Assembly: GCA_020426085.1 (NCBI GenBank)
Contig: JAGQQP010000084.1
Span: 1-10,869 of the forward strand
From: Planctomycetaceae bacterium
Lineage (GTDB): Bacteria; Planctomycetota; Planctomycetia; Planctomycetales; Planctomycetaceae
Length of the DNA: 10,869 nucleotides
Reading direction: 5' to 3'
Under the pieces are notes generated by a model. That model did not search any database and was not told where the DNA came from. It saw nothing but the letters and a program-made list of their open reading frames with translations. The stretch's first letter is position 1, and the number at the start of each line of letters is the position of its first letter. The position numbers were made by a program, and so were the translations under genes. Below are positions 1 to 7,334 of the stretch, piece after piece.

Positions 1-436
1 CCACAAGCGCCACATGCTGTGACAGAAAATAAAGGGTTCGTGCCGGTCCCCCGTCATTGGCAATCCAGACGGCACCATTTTCCGCGACGGCAAACTTCCC
101 CGGCAAAATTGCGAAATCGATGTCTTCAAAGTCATGCGGGTCGGTGATTTCGGGGATACTGACATTCGCCTGTCCACAGCCTTCGATCTGCGAACAGATT
201 TTTGAGGCTTCCTGGTATGCGGCGATCTCCGTCAGGCGCTGATTGACTTCATCCACATTTTTGACGCGGAAACAGAGTCCGCCTACACCAGAGAGTGTCT
301 CAGCGAACTGCTCTGCCGGGTCTTCATAGCGGATCCACTGCGAGGAGAGTTCAATCGACTGCAGGTCGGGTAACTCGGTTTGGGGAACCGCTTGACTGCG
401 CAGCTTATTCAGGATGTCATTTTTACTTGTCGTCAT
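1..436 (-). CDS. lutC: Lactate utilization protein C, LUD domain (partial, C-terminus beyond left edge)
   Basis: This is the third member of the LutABC system, which oxidises L-lactate to pyruvate in the cytoplasm; LutC is a LUD-domain protein needed for activity. The frame stays open from an ATG at 436 to the left edge, giving about 145 residues of a protein usually near 200-240. The start reads MTTSKNDILNKLRSQ. Near the edge is ILPGKFAVAENGAVWI followed by an R and an SQHVALV stretch, which fits the LUD pattern of a glycine-rich strand followed by a conserved His-containing strand. The ATG lies inside the end of lutB (14-nt overlap), which suggests translational coupling. I see no other in-frame ATG, so this start is well supported although no Shine-Dalgarno is evident. 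The stop codon is outside the window. Confidence 0.88.
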   Translation of the reverse strand, partial: MTTSKNDILNKLRSQAVPQTELPDLQSIELSSQWIRYEDPAEQFAETLSGVGGLCFRVKNVDEVNQRLTEIAAYQEASKICSQIEGCGQANVSIPEITDPHDFEDIDFAILPGKFAVAENGAVWIANDGGPARTLYFLSQHVALV

Positions 437-1793
437 GGTTCTGCTTCATCCACTCGCGGAAACTCTGCTTGGGTATGATGGGAAGTTCTCTCTGTTTGCC
501 CCAGTCGTTCAGGCGGTTGTAGAGCATGAATCGAGGCAGATAAGGCACAATCGAACGGGCCATTTTTCCTACGAAACGATACATAGCCGGTGCCTGCATC
601 AGCCAGGACATCATCTTCATCGAGATCCGTTTCGAGAACGGCAAGAAGCCTTTGACGCGAATCTCTTTTCGCCAGGTCAGCAGCTGATGATGCAGATCGA
701 TTTTTACCGGGCAGACATCGCTGCAGGAACCACACAGGCTGCAGGCGAAGGGCAGGCTGGAGTTCGCTTTTGGATCTTTGGCCGGTCCCAGAATGGATCC
801 GATGGGGCCGGGTACCGTGTTGCTGTAACTGTAACCGCCACTGCGTCGATACACGGGGCAGGTATTCATACAGGCGGCACAGCGAATGCAGTTCAACGAA
901 CGACGAAATTCATCGCTGCCGGCAATTTCGCTCCGTCCGTTATCCAGCAGCACGATATGCATTTCTGCCCCGGGTGCCGGACCATGAAAGTGAGAGGAAT
1001 ACGTGGTGATCGGCTGCCCGGTCGCCGAACGGGCCAGCAGTCGCAGGAACACACTCAAATCTCCCGCGCGGGGTATCAGCTTCTCAATCCCCATACAGGC
1101 GATGTGCAGTTTGTTGAGCGACGTTCCCAGGTCGGCGTTCCCTTCATTGGTACAGACGACAAAACCCCCGGTCTCGGCAATCGCGAAATTTACACCTGTG
1201 ATCCCGGCTTCTGCTTCGATGAATTTCTGTCGTAAATGCTGGCGTGCTGCTTCGGTCAGATACTGCGGGTCAGTCGCTCCTTTTTCCGTTCCCAGCTGTT
1301 CGTGAAACAGTTCGCCGATCTCTTCTTTTTTGATATGAATGGCGGGCATCACGATGTGACTGGGGGGCTTATTCTGCATCTGCACAATCCGCTCACCCAG
1401 GTCCGTATCAATGATTTCAATCCCGTGGCGTTCCAGGTAAGGATTGAGATGACACTCTTCCGTGAGCATGGATTTACTCTTCACCACACGCGTCACATTA
1501 TGCTTTTTTAACAGACTATGTACGATCTCATTATGTTCGGTGGCATTGCGAGCCCAGTGCACCTGAACCCCGCGTGCGGTGGCATTTCGCTCGAATTCTT
1601 CCAGCAGATCAGGCAGATGCGAAACCGTGTACATCTTGATTTTCGAAGCCTGTTCGCGGAGCAGTTCCCATTCCGGAATCTGTTGTGCGGCTTTGTCTCG
1701 TTTGGAACGGACAAACCACAGCGACTGATCGTGCCAGTGTGCACGGTCTTTATTCTTAACGAATTCCGCAGCTAGTTTTGGATGTGAAGGCAT
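423..1793 (-). CDS. lutB: Lactate utilization iron-sulfur protein LutB
   Basis: LutB is the iron-sulfur subunit of the LutABC L-lactate oxidation complex and is thought to pass electrons between the LUD site and LutA. From the ATG at 1793 it has 456 residues, close to the usual length. The N-terminal two thirds is a LUD domain containing AIAETGGFVVCTNEGNAD. Two ferredoxin-like 4Fe-4S motifs follow: CIRCAACMNTCP (C302, C305, C308, C312) and CSLCGSCSDVCP (C351, C354, C357, C361). A C-terminal helical tail ends in WMKQNHDDK. The ATG begins 1 nt after the lutA stop (TAAGATG), so lutA and lutB are probably translationally coupled. A TTG at 1808 would add five residues, but it overlaps lutA and lacks a ribosome binding site, so I prefer the ATG. 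The 3' end overlaps lutC by 14 nt. Confidence 0.95.
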   Translation of the reverse strand: MPSHPKLAAEFVKNKDRAHWHDQSLWFVRSKRDKAAQQIPEWELLREQASKIKMYTVSHLPDLLEEFERNATARGVQVHWARNATEHNEIVHSLLKKHNVTRVVKSKSMLTEECHLNPYLERHGIEIIDTDLGERIVQMQNKPPSHIVMPAIHIKKEEIGELFHEQLGTEKGATDPQYLTEAARQHLRQKFIEAEAGITGVNFAIAETGGFVVCTNEGNADLGTSLNKLHIACMGIEKLIPRAGDLSVFLRLLARSATGQPITTYSSHFHGPAPGAEMHIVLLDNGRSEIAGSDEFRRSLNCIRCAACMNTCPVYRRSGGYSYSNTVPGPIGSILGPAKDPKANSSLPFACSLCGSCSDVCPVKIDLHHQLLTWRKEIRVKGFLPFSKRISMKMMSWLMQAPAMYRFVGKMARSIVPYLPRFMLYNRLNDWGKQRELPIIPKQSFREWMKQNHDDK

Positions 1794-1794
1794 C

Positions 1795-2541
1795 TTACAA
1801 ACACTCAACTAAAATTTCAGAGATATGCATGACTCGAATCGGTTTCTTCTGTCGGCGGATAATTCCATCCAGGTGCATCAGGCAGGACATGTCCAGAGCC
1901 GTCAGAACTTCGGTGCCCGCCTGTTCGTGATCGTGCACGCGATCTTCTCCCATCATGCAGGAGACCGCTTCTTCCGCGACGGCGAACGTTCCACCAAAGC
2001 CACAGCATTCATCGGGCCGCTGCAGTTGAGAGAGTTCAACTCCTTCAATGCTTTGCAGCAGCTCACGAACATTACCGAACGGAGGTCCCATGATTTCACT
2101 GGAACTGGCCAGTCTCAGTTCACGCAGACCATGACAGCTCTGATGCAGACCGACTTTGTGAGGAAACCGCCCCGACAGTGTTTTGATTCCCAGCACGTTG
2201 GTCAGGTAATCGCAGAACTCATATGTTTTCCCTTTGAGTTCTTCGTACTCGGCGTTATCCGAGAAGTATTCATCATAGTGATGCGTCACCATCGAAACAC
2301 AACTGCCCGAGGGACAGACCACAGCGTCATATTTTTTGAAGATTTCCAGAAAGCGTTTTGCCAGCGGTGCGACTTCATTCGTACAGCCGGTATTCGCCAT
2401 GGGTTGACCACAACAGGTCTGACTTTCCGGATATTCGACATCCACCCCGAAATGCTCTAAGACTTTCAGGGTTGAAATTCCGACCTGTGGGTACAGTTGA
2501 TCAATATAACAGGGGATAAACAAGCCGACTTTGGGCGCCAT
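1795..2541 (-). CDS. lutA: Lactate utilization protein A, cysteine-rich CCG-domain subunit
   Basis: LutA is the CCG-domain subunit of the LutABC complex, related to the HdrB and GlpC/GlcF cysteine-rich subunits that hold non-cubane or unusual iron-sulfur centres. The 248 residues match the usual LutA length. There are two CCG repeats. The first has C11, then C43-C44-G45 with exactly 31 residues between, then C76 and C81. The second has C136, then C179-C180-G181 in DECCGFGGTF, and a later C220 in DMSCLMHL. It begins MAPKVGLFIPCYIDQ, typical of the family. It is the first gene of the lutA-lutB-lutC run. A sigma70-like promoter about 60-90 bp upstream and an inverted repeat just after that promoter mark it as the start of the transcription unit. 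No strong Shine-Dalgarno precedes the ATG. Confidence 0.95.
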   Translation of the reverse strand: MAPKVGLFIPCYIDQLYPQVGISTLKVLEHFGVDVEYPESQTCCGQPMANTGCTNEVAPLAKRFLEIFKKYDAVVCPSGSCVSMVTHHYDEYFSDNAEYEELKGKTYEFCDYLTNVLGIKTLSGRFPHKVGLHQSCHGLRELRLASSSEIMGPPFGNVRELLQSIEGVELSQLQRPDECCGFGGTFAVAEEAVSCMMGEDRVHDHEQAGTEVLTALDMSCLMHLDGIIRRQKKPIRVMHISEILVECL

Positions 2542-2564
2542 AGTGCGGGACTCAAAAGGGGTTC

Positions 2565-2600
2565 AGTAAAGATCGTTATCAACATTGATGATGCTTTACT
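2565..2600. promoter_or_regulatory. Long inverted repeat in lutA leader, candidate operator or leader hairpin
   Basis: The arms AGTAAAGATC (2565-2574) and GATGCTTTACT (2590-2600) are complementary over 10 pairs with one bulged G. Inside lies ATCAA-CA-TTGAT (2578-2589), a 5-2-5 inverted repeat. The element starts only 2-3 nt after the predicted -10 box on the minus strand, so it covers the likely transcription start and the first part of the lutA leader. It could be a repressor operator or an RNA hairpin. Lactate operons are often controlled by GntR-family repressors (LutR, LldR), but I do not recognise a known GntR operator here, so the regulator is unassigned. Confidence 0.5.
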
Positions 2601-2602
2601 CC

Positions 2603-2631
2603 TTTATAGTCCGAACCACCCTGAAAGCCAA
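2603..2631 (-). promoter_or_regulatory. Predicted sigma70-type promoter of lutABC
   Basis: On the minus strand, TTGGCT (-35, 2626-2631) and TATAAA (-10, 2603-2608) are separated by exactly 17 nt. That is 4/6 and 5/6 matches to the consensus. The predicted start of transcription would be near 2595, giving a leader of roughly 50-55 nt before lutA. It is the best promoter-like site I see in the 221-bp gap between the aldo/keto reductase and lutA, and implies that lutABC can be transcribed apart from the upstream genes. Confidence 0.5.
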
Positions 2632-2762
2632 GCCGACAGACACTGTTGAAAGGGGGATGTACACTGCAGAAACCCGCTTTTCAGCCGGGAAAGTCCACGC
2701 AGGAAATACTTATGTTTCTTACAATAAACGCTGCTGTTTGAAGAAATCGAGTGCGTTCCGAA

Positions 2763-3539
2763 TCAGGCAGCCGGTGCAATCGATGTGTTGCAGGCGGTCT
2801 GCCAGTTGGTCTGGATATGCTTGAGATTCAGGCCGCCCACCACCAGATTACTGACACCCGGGTTGCGCAGCACGAACGGGATGGCTTCGGCGGGGGAGAG
2901 CTGACCTGAGGCGAGTCCTTTTTTCACGAAGACTCCCACACCCTTTTTTGCAGCCTGAGTCAGAAGCGCTTCATGACTGCGGTCCTGCAGATGATATTCC
3001 ACCATCAGCACATCCGCCCAGTCGAGTGCCGACTTCGCACCGGAAAGTGTTTTGGCAGACAGACCAATCCAGCGAATCTGTCCCGCCTGTTTCGCTGCCT
3101 GCAATGTTTCGATGGCATCGCTGTGATTCAAAATCTCAGCTTCACAGTTGTTCGAATGAATCAGCACCACATCCAGCACATCCGTCTGCAGTCGTTTCAG
3201 ACTGCGTTCCAGACTGGCTTTCAGACTTTTATGTGAGAAGTCATAAGACGAGGCACCATTTTCAAACGTCTCACCGATTTTGGTCGAAAGCATAAATTCG
3301 CCGCGACGATGTGACAGAAACTGGCCGATGCGTTCTTCGCTGATGCCGTATGCGGGCGCAGTATCGATGTGATTGATTCCCAGGTCCAGCACAGAATTCA
3401 ACAGGCGATCTGTGGTTTGATCATCCGGGAGATCATAAGTCTGACTGTACTTGATCTGCTCGTTACGACCAATTTTAAACGCACCAAAACCGAGTGCACT
3501 GACGGAAAAGCCGGTATTTCCAAGTGGACGATATTGCAT
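2763..3539 (-). CDS. Aldo/keto reductase
   Basis: This is an NAD(P)H-dependent aldo/keto reductase with a TIM-barrel fold, a soluble enzyme that reduces aldehydes or ketones to alcohols or does the reverse. The 258 residues start MQYRPLGNTGFSVSALGFG, typical of the family. The catalytic tetrad is complete: D59 and Y64 in HIDTAPAYG, K87 in STKIG, and H128 in VVLIHSNN. The cofactor-binding end is seen in NLVVGGLNLKHIQTN. It is shorter than the usual 300-330 residues, chiefly because loops and the C-terminal extension are small; no core piece appears missing. It lies 24 bp after the FAD-dependent oxidoreductase on the same strand, so the two are probably co-transcribed and may act on related substrates. 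The substrate cannot be told from the sequence. No convincing terminator separates it from lutA. Confidence 0.95.
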   Translation of the reverse strand: MQYRPLGNTGFSVSALGFGAFKIGRNEQIKYSQTYDLPDDQTTDRLLNSVLDLGINHIDTAPAYGISEERIGQFLSHRRGEFMLSTKIGETFENGASSYDFSHKSLKASLERSLKRLQTDVLDVVLIHSNNCEAEILNHSDAIETLQAAKQAGQIRWIGLSAKTLSGAKSALDWADVLMVEYHLQDRSHEALLTQAAKKGVGVFVKKGLASGQLSPAEAIPFVLRNPGVSNLVVGGLNLKHIQTNWQTACNTSIAPAA

Positions 3540-3563
3540 GTTCGAAGTTCAACCTGAATGAGA

Positions 3564-4811
3564 TCAGGCCGCCTCTCGTTGACTAAACTGTTCATCAAGC
3601 CTGACCCAGTCGACCGCTGTTTCCCACGGAGGCAGCGCCACCTGGGGACGAGGCAGTCGCTTCAGCTCTGACTTCCAGGAATCATCCAGCGGAGTCGGAG
3701 CCACATGAATCTCGGAGAGCCGCTCACAGATTTCTTCCGCCAGCTGCGGTGCCAGCGCCAGTTTCGTGGGCCATGCTGTGAGTAGATTTCCATCCTGCAG
3801 GATCTGAGGCGTTTCCGGTCGATGTCCCGATTTCGTGGCCCCTTCCGCTCGATCCACCGTGTAAGAGTTCCATTCCAGGCTGTTCAATTCAATTCCGGGA
3901 ACCGAAGCCGACAGCTCGCGGGCGGCATATTCGATCAGCTCGCGCCGATTCATACTCACTCCAGTTTCTGCCACCTGGCCACCAATCTGCCACACCGTGC
4001 GCCCCTGACAGTCGATGTCTGAAGTGATCGTCACTCTGGTTTTCGCGCCATCCACGCAATGCCCGTTAAAGGGAGGCAACGTTCCTCTGACCAGAGCCAT
4101 ATGCAGGGGCCGCTTCTGCATGATACTTTTCTGCTGTACGGTAGCAGCAGGGTTTGCCAGCTGGAGCAGTGTTTCATTTCCGCCGCCTGCAGTCAGTAAG
4201 ACCGCTGCAGTCTGAATGGTGATTGGCGTTCCGTCCGGAGCGTGAATCTGAACGGCGATCAATGTTCCGTTTTTGTCGTGGAGGAATTTCAGATTCGTCG
4301 GATCATACCGGAATATCTGTTCGGGAAATGCATCCGCCATATTCTGGATCAGGCTGTAAGGCGAAATTACCTGTTCGTCCATTCGCCCGATGGAACCAGG
4401 ACAGCCAGCGAGAATGTCGGGTACTTCATCGGGAGTAAGATTTTTCGGAACCACCTGCAGCCCCATCTTCGCGCCAAACATTCCCAGACGCGAAGACAGC
4501 GATTCGGTACGCCACAGATAGCAGTTGTTCGAACGAATTTCGGTCTGGGATAAATCGGGCAGCTGTTCGCCTGCCAGTGATTTTCTCCAGATCGACGGCA
4601 TTTCACGGATGCGGCGGGCAGAGCCGGTCATCATGCCCTGCAACGTGTATTTCAATCCCCCGTGAATGATCCCCTGTGATGCGACGGTCTGCCCGCTGCC
4701 CAATGCGAACGCTTCCAGCAGCAGGCACCTGTATCCCCGTCGACTGGCTTCGTGCATGGTCCACAGGCCGGCGATACCTCCTCCGAATATCATTAAATCA
4801 ACGTTTGGCAC
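3564..4811 (-). CDS. FAD-dependent oxidoreductase (DAO family)
   Basis: This is a flavoprotein of the D-amino-acid-oxidase fold, a family that oxidises amino acids, glycerol-3-phosphate or 2-hydroxy acids. The FAD-binding Rossmann motif GGGIAG is at residues 10-15, with the ribose-binding acid E33 ending the second strand (CLLLEA). The segment QTVASQGIIHGGLKY, next to the flavin in the fold, resembles the GlpA/L-2-hydroxyglutarate-oxidase-like branch. A second nucleotide-contact strand is AAVLLTAGGGNE. The 415 residues are a normal length. The start is GTG at 4811, preceded by a good Shine-Dalgarno (AAAGGA, about 8-9 nt upstream); the next in-frame ATG at codon 7 would cut into the Rossmann strand. 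No signal peptide is seen. It is followed closely by the aldo/keto reductase, suggesting a two-gene redox operon. The true substrate is unknown. Confidence 0.92.
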   Translation of the reverse strand: MPNVDLMIFGGGIAGLWTMHEASRRGYRCLLLEAFALGSGQTVASQGIIHGGLKYTLQGMMTGSARRIREMPSIWRKSLAGEQLPDLSQTEIRSNNCYLWRTESLSSRLGMFGAKMGLQVVPKNLTPDEVPDILAGCPGSIGRMDEQVISPYSLIQNMADAFPEQIFRYDPTNLKFLHDKNGTLIAVQIHAPDGTPITIQTAAVLLTAGGGNETLLQLANPAATVQQKSIMQKRPLHMALVRGTLPPFNGHCVDGAKTRVTITSDIDCQGRTVWQIGGQVAETGVSMNRRELIEYAARELSASVPGIELNSLEWNSYTVDRAEGATKSGHRPETPQILQDGNLLTAWPTKLALAPQLAEEICERLSEIHVAPTPLDDSWKSELKRLPRPQVALPPWETAVDWVRLDEQFSQREAA

Positions 4812-4999
4812 ACCGAGAATCCTTTCTCAATACAGCAGGCACCTATTCCCTGGTCCGATAGCGCAAAACTATGCGAATAGCGGGTTTTACTAGGAATTCC
4901 CCGATCCGGAAAGATGAATCAGCCCGATTGAACTGTTCACATTACCAGTTTTCGAGAAAAAGCATCTGCCTGCTGCTCAGAGATCGTATCTGAGTGCTC

Positions 5000-5479
5000 T
5001 TAGAGAACGGTCTGCTCTTTCTTTTTGAGCAGGACGATCGCTTCCACTTCGACGGTGATATTGCCTGGCAGAGAACCCATGCCGACCGCACTACGGGCCG
5101 CGCGACCATTCTCGCCGAAGATCTGCACGATCAGATCACTGAAACCGTTGATGACCTGTGGATGCCGTTTGAAATCGGGAGCCGCATTCACCATGCCCAG
5201 CACTTTGACGAATCGATCAATCCGATTTAAATCGCCAAGGTATTGTTTCAGTGTTGCCAGCATGGTCAGAGCGACGGCGCGCGCTGCTTCAACGCCCTGT
5301 TCTTCAGTCAAATCGTCGCCCACGCGTCCCGTGTGCATGCTGCCATCCAGTTTGATGGGACCGTGTCCGGAAACATACAGCATATCATCAACCTGAACCA
5401 CGGGATTATAAATCCCACCCGGTTTTGGTGCTGCGGGAAGTTCCAGATTCAGTTCTTGGATCTTGGCTTCGATGGGCAT
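5000..5479 (-). CDS. RidA family protein (YjgF/YER057c/UK114)
   Basis: Members of this family are small trimeric enzymes; RidA itself hydrolyses reactive enamines and imines such as 2-aminoacrylate released by PLP enzymes. The 159 residues are longer than the 128 of E. coli RidA, through an N-terminal extension and an insertion, as in the YjgF-like subgroup with extra length. The conserved core is visible: DDMLYVSGHGPI, then the C-terminal ARSAVGMGSLPGNITVEVEAIV. R129 aligns with the substrate-binding R105 of RidA and E144 with E120, so deaminase activity is plausible. A Shine-Dalgarno AGGAAAA lies about 5-9 nt before the ATG. The gene is divergent from floA and lies 188 bp upstream of the FAD oxidoreductase. 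Assignment to the family is firm, but the exact reaction is inferred. Confidence 0.93.
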   Translation of the reverse strand: MPIEAKIQELNLELPAAPKPGGIYNPVVQVDDMLYVSGHGPIKLDGSMHTGRVGDDLTEEQGVEAARAVALTMLATLKQYLGDLNRIDRFVKVLGMVNAAPDFKRHPQVINGFSDLIVQIFGENGRAARSAVGMGSLPGNITVEVEAIVLLKKKEQTVL

Positions 5480-5567
5480 AAGTTTTTCCTGTTTTTTGAA
5501 GTCAGTTCTATTCGATGATCCGCAGTTCCGGTAACAACGGAATTTGAAAACATGGTTTATTTAAAAC

Positions 5568-5596
5568 AGAATAAAGATCAGAAAACCGATTTCCAA
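5568..5596 (-). promoter_or_regulatory. Possible sigma70-type promoter of the RidA-family gene
   Basis: On the minus strand, TTGGAA (-35, 5591-5596) and TATTCT (-10, 5568-5573) are 17 nt apart, each 4/6 to consensus. The surrounding DNA is AT-rich. It would give a leader of about 80 nt. The match is modest and could be chance. Confidence 0.33.
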
Positions 5597-5738
5597 TCGA
5601 TCGAACCAGACTGTTTTGAAAAACAGAATGATCCAATTCCCGCTCGTTTCCGTTTTCTAGCGTGAACTAATGCGAAAAATGCAAAAAGCTGTGGAAATTT
5701 ACTTTTTGTTTTGACCTTCAGGCAGTTATGATGTTTGA

Positions 5739-5752
5739 GAGACAGCTGTCTC
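5739..5752. promoter_or_regulatory. Perfect 14-bp palindrome upstream of floA, candidate operator
   Basis: GAGACAGCTGTCTC is a perfect 14-bp inverted repeat, flanked two mismatches further out by TTT on the left and AAA on the right. It lies 25 bp before the floA start and just after a -10-like TATGAT (5727-5732), so it would cover the transcription start if that box is used. The -35 for this box is poor (TTTTGT at 17 nt), which would suit an activator or an alternative sigma factor. The binding protein is unknown. Confidence 0.4.
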
Positions 5753-5777
5753 AGAAATAAATACTAACAAGGGAGTT

Positions 5778-6722
5778 ATGCAGACAATGGAAGATCTCTG
5801 GCCAGTTGTAGGAATTGCCGTCGTTGGAATTGGAATTTTACTGGGCATCGTCTTCGTGGCGTTGTTTGCCCGTTATTTCAAATTGTGGATCCAGGCATTC
5901 AGCTCACGCGCCAAAATTGGTCCGTTCGCGCTGGTCTTCATGTCCCTGAGAAAAGTGAAACCCTCTGTCATCGTCGATAGCAAAATCATGGCGGTACAGG
6001 CCGGGCTGACCGACATTCCCACCCAGGCGTTTGAAGCCCATTATCTGGCTGGCGGGAATGTACACCGCGTCGTTCATGCTCTGATTGTAGCTCACCGTGC
6101 TCGCATTGAACTGGACTGGGATACTGCCGCCGCCATCGATCTGGCGGGACGAAACATTATCTCCGCCGTCGAAACCAGCGTGGATCCTAAAGTCATTGAT
6201 TGCCCCGATCCCAAGAAAAGTGGTCGGCCCACACTGGACGGCGTTGCCAAGGATGGGATACAACTCAAGGCGCGTGCCCGTGTCACTGTGCGAACGAACT
6301 TAAGTCAGCTGGTCGGGGGAGCCACCGAAGAGACCATTATTGCCCGTGTGGGCGAAGGAATTGTCTCCGCCATCGGTTCCTGCGAAAGCCATAAAGAAGT
6401 TCTGGCGAATCCGTCTGTGATTGCCCGGAATGTGCTGGACCGTGGTCTGGATACCCAGACGGCGTTTTCGATCGTCTCCATCGATATTGCTGATATTGAT
6501 GTCGGCGAGAACATCGGGGCTCGTCTCCGCGTCGATCAGGCCGAGGCAGACATGCGTATTGCTCAGGCCCTGGCAGAAGAAAGACGGGCCGAAGCGGTTG
6601 CCTCCGAACAGGAAATGATCGCCACGACCCAGGAAAATCAGGCCAAAGTGGTCCTCGCCGAAGCCGAAATTCCGCTCGCCATGGCCGATTCCTTCCAGGA
6701 AGGCAATTTGCGAGCCATTTAA
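5778..6722 (+). CDS. floA: Flotillin-like protein FloA
   Basis: FloA is a bacterial flotillin: a membrane-anchored scaffold that forms foci in fluid-ordered membrane patches and affects membrane protein assembly and membrane fluidity. The 314 residues show one N-terminal hydrophobic segment (about residues 9-31, [20 protein letters not shown]) and a conserved middle with [12 protein letters not shown] and [11 protein letters not shown] long SPFH-like region follows, then an Ala/Glu-rich coiled coil (about 250-300) with [21 protein letters not shown]. The protein ends abruptly at [14 protein letters not shown], whereas typical FloA (about 331 residues) continues with a short MDYY-like tail. 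GGGAG lies 2 nt before the ATG at 5778 and 11 nt before a second in-frame ATG at 5787, so either start is possible; I give the longer one. The usual NfeD-type partner is absent on both sides within the window. Confidence 0.94.
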   Translation: MQTMEDLWPVVGIAVVGIGILLGIVFVALFARYFKLWIQAFSSRAKIGPFALVFMSLRKVKPSVIVDSKIMAVQAGLTDIPTQAFEAHYLAGGNVHRVVHALIVAHRARIELDWDTAAAIDLAGRNIISAVETSVDPKVIDCPDPKKSGRPTLDGVAKDGIQLKARARVTVRTNLSQLVGGATEETIIARVGEGIVSAIGSCESHKEVLANPSVIARNVLDRGLDTQTAFSIVSIDIADIDVGENIGARLRVDQAEADMRIAQALAEERRAEAVASEQEMIATTQENQAKVVLAEAEIPLAMADSFQEGNLRAI

Positions 6723-6878
6723 TCTGTAAGAGTGTTTAGTTAAATTCAAGCGTATCGATCGATTCAATCAGGCCGGCTGTAAGGGATTCAACAGCACCGG
6801 AAAAGCTTTCAAAGCAAACTTCTTTGATGTGTCGATGATTAGAAAAAACCAGACAGGATGTGTTTTTGTAATTACTGG

Positions 6879-6908
6879 TTGAAATTTAGGTTGGTGATTG
6901 ACTAAAAT
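6879..6908 (+). promoter_or_regulatory. Possible promoter for the 69-residue protein gene
   Basis: TTGAAA (-35, 6879-6884) and TAAAAT (-10, 6903-6908) are 18 nt apart, with 5/6 and 5/6 matches to the sigma70 consensus. Transcription would start near 6914-6916. A perfect AGGAGG then follows at 6927-6932, well short of the ATG at 6984. The gap 6723-6983 holds no other firm gene; I see a weak AT-rich hairpin (TCAAAG/CTTTGA, 6809-6827) but no classical terminator after floA. Confidence 0.42.
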
Positions 6909-6983
6909 TATGTCAGTAACAGCAGCAGGAGGTTGTTGTGGACTGAATTCTCCGGATCACCTCGAGAGAGTTTTCGTTTACCT

Positions 6984-7193
6984 ATGACTGATATCACAAC
7001 AATAAATATTACGGATAAGCAACTGGACCTCCTGTTGTCAGGTTTGCGCTATGTACGCAGTGCCGAAAAATTGCGAGTCGAAGAACCGACGACGGAATAC
7101 GTTCGCACTCGCACAGAGAAATTGAGCGAGATTGAAACCCTCGTCGATGCTCTGAATTCCTCACCTCGCAAACAAAGTGCTGCTCAGGTCTAA
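6984..7193 (+). CDS. Small conserved-looking hypothetical protein, 69 residues
   Basis: I do not recognise this protein. From the ATG at 6984 it reads MTDITTINITDKQLDLLLSG and has 69 residues, with no signal peptide, membrane segment or cysteine. It looks mostly helical and soluble: a hydrophobic repeat LDLLLSGLRYV, a charged middle with EEPTTEYVRTRTEKL, and a second helix IETLVDALN. The codon use resembles its neighbours. The ATG has only a distant GAGAG (13 nt). A perfect AGGAGG at 6927-6932 is instead next to in-frame TTG codons (6933, 6936) that would give an 86-residue form, but the added residues look unlike coding sequence. The gene stands alone between floA and the thiolase, preceded by its own possible promoter. 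Confidence 0.6.
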   Translation: MTDITTINITDKQLDLLLSGLRYVRSAEKLRVEEPTTEYVRTRTEKLSEIETLVDALNSSPRKQSAAQV

Positions 7194-7211
7194 GATTTCT
7201 CAGCGCTTAGG

Positions 7212-7240
7212 TTGAGTTTCATTCCCAGATCCAATTCAAT
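7212..7240 (+). promoter_or_regulatory. Weak possible promoter of oleA
   Basis: TTGAGT (7212-7217) and TTCAAT (7235-7240) are 17 nt apart, each 4/6 to consensus. It is the best site I see in the 141-bp gap before oleA and would give a leader of about 90 nt. A match this weak could be chance. Confidence 0.22.
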
Positions 7241-7334
7241 AGGACGTTCTTTCTGCGCGCCGAAGTTCTGACTTTTGTGCCCGGTTATGTCGTCTGTTTA
7301 ATCATCCTGTTGGAATGGGAATTTATTACCGCTT

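Noticed and set aside
414..1235. A 273-codon plus-strand frame over lutB
   Set aside because: It overlaps the iron-sulfur region of lutB, whose cysteine motifs are intact; the plus-strand product has no family features.
1825..2460. A 211-codon plus-strand frame over lutA
   Set aside because: It lies in codon register antisense to lutA, which has complete CCG motifs, and its product shows no recognisable domain.
5711..5732. TTGACC followed by TATGAT before floA as a promoter
   Set aside because: The spacing is only 10 nt, far too short for a sigma70 promoter; only the TATGAT was kept, as a tentative -10 box.
6752..6764. ATCGATCGAT palindrome after floA
   Set aside because: A short repeat of GATC units without a stem-loop or T-run; no regulatory meaning can be supported.
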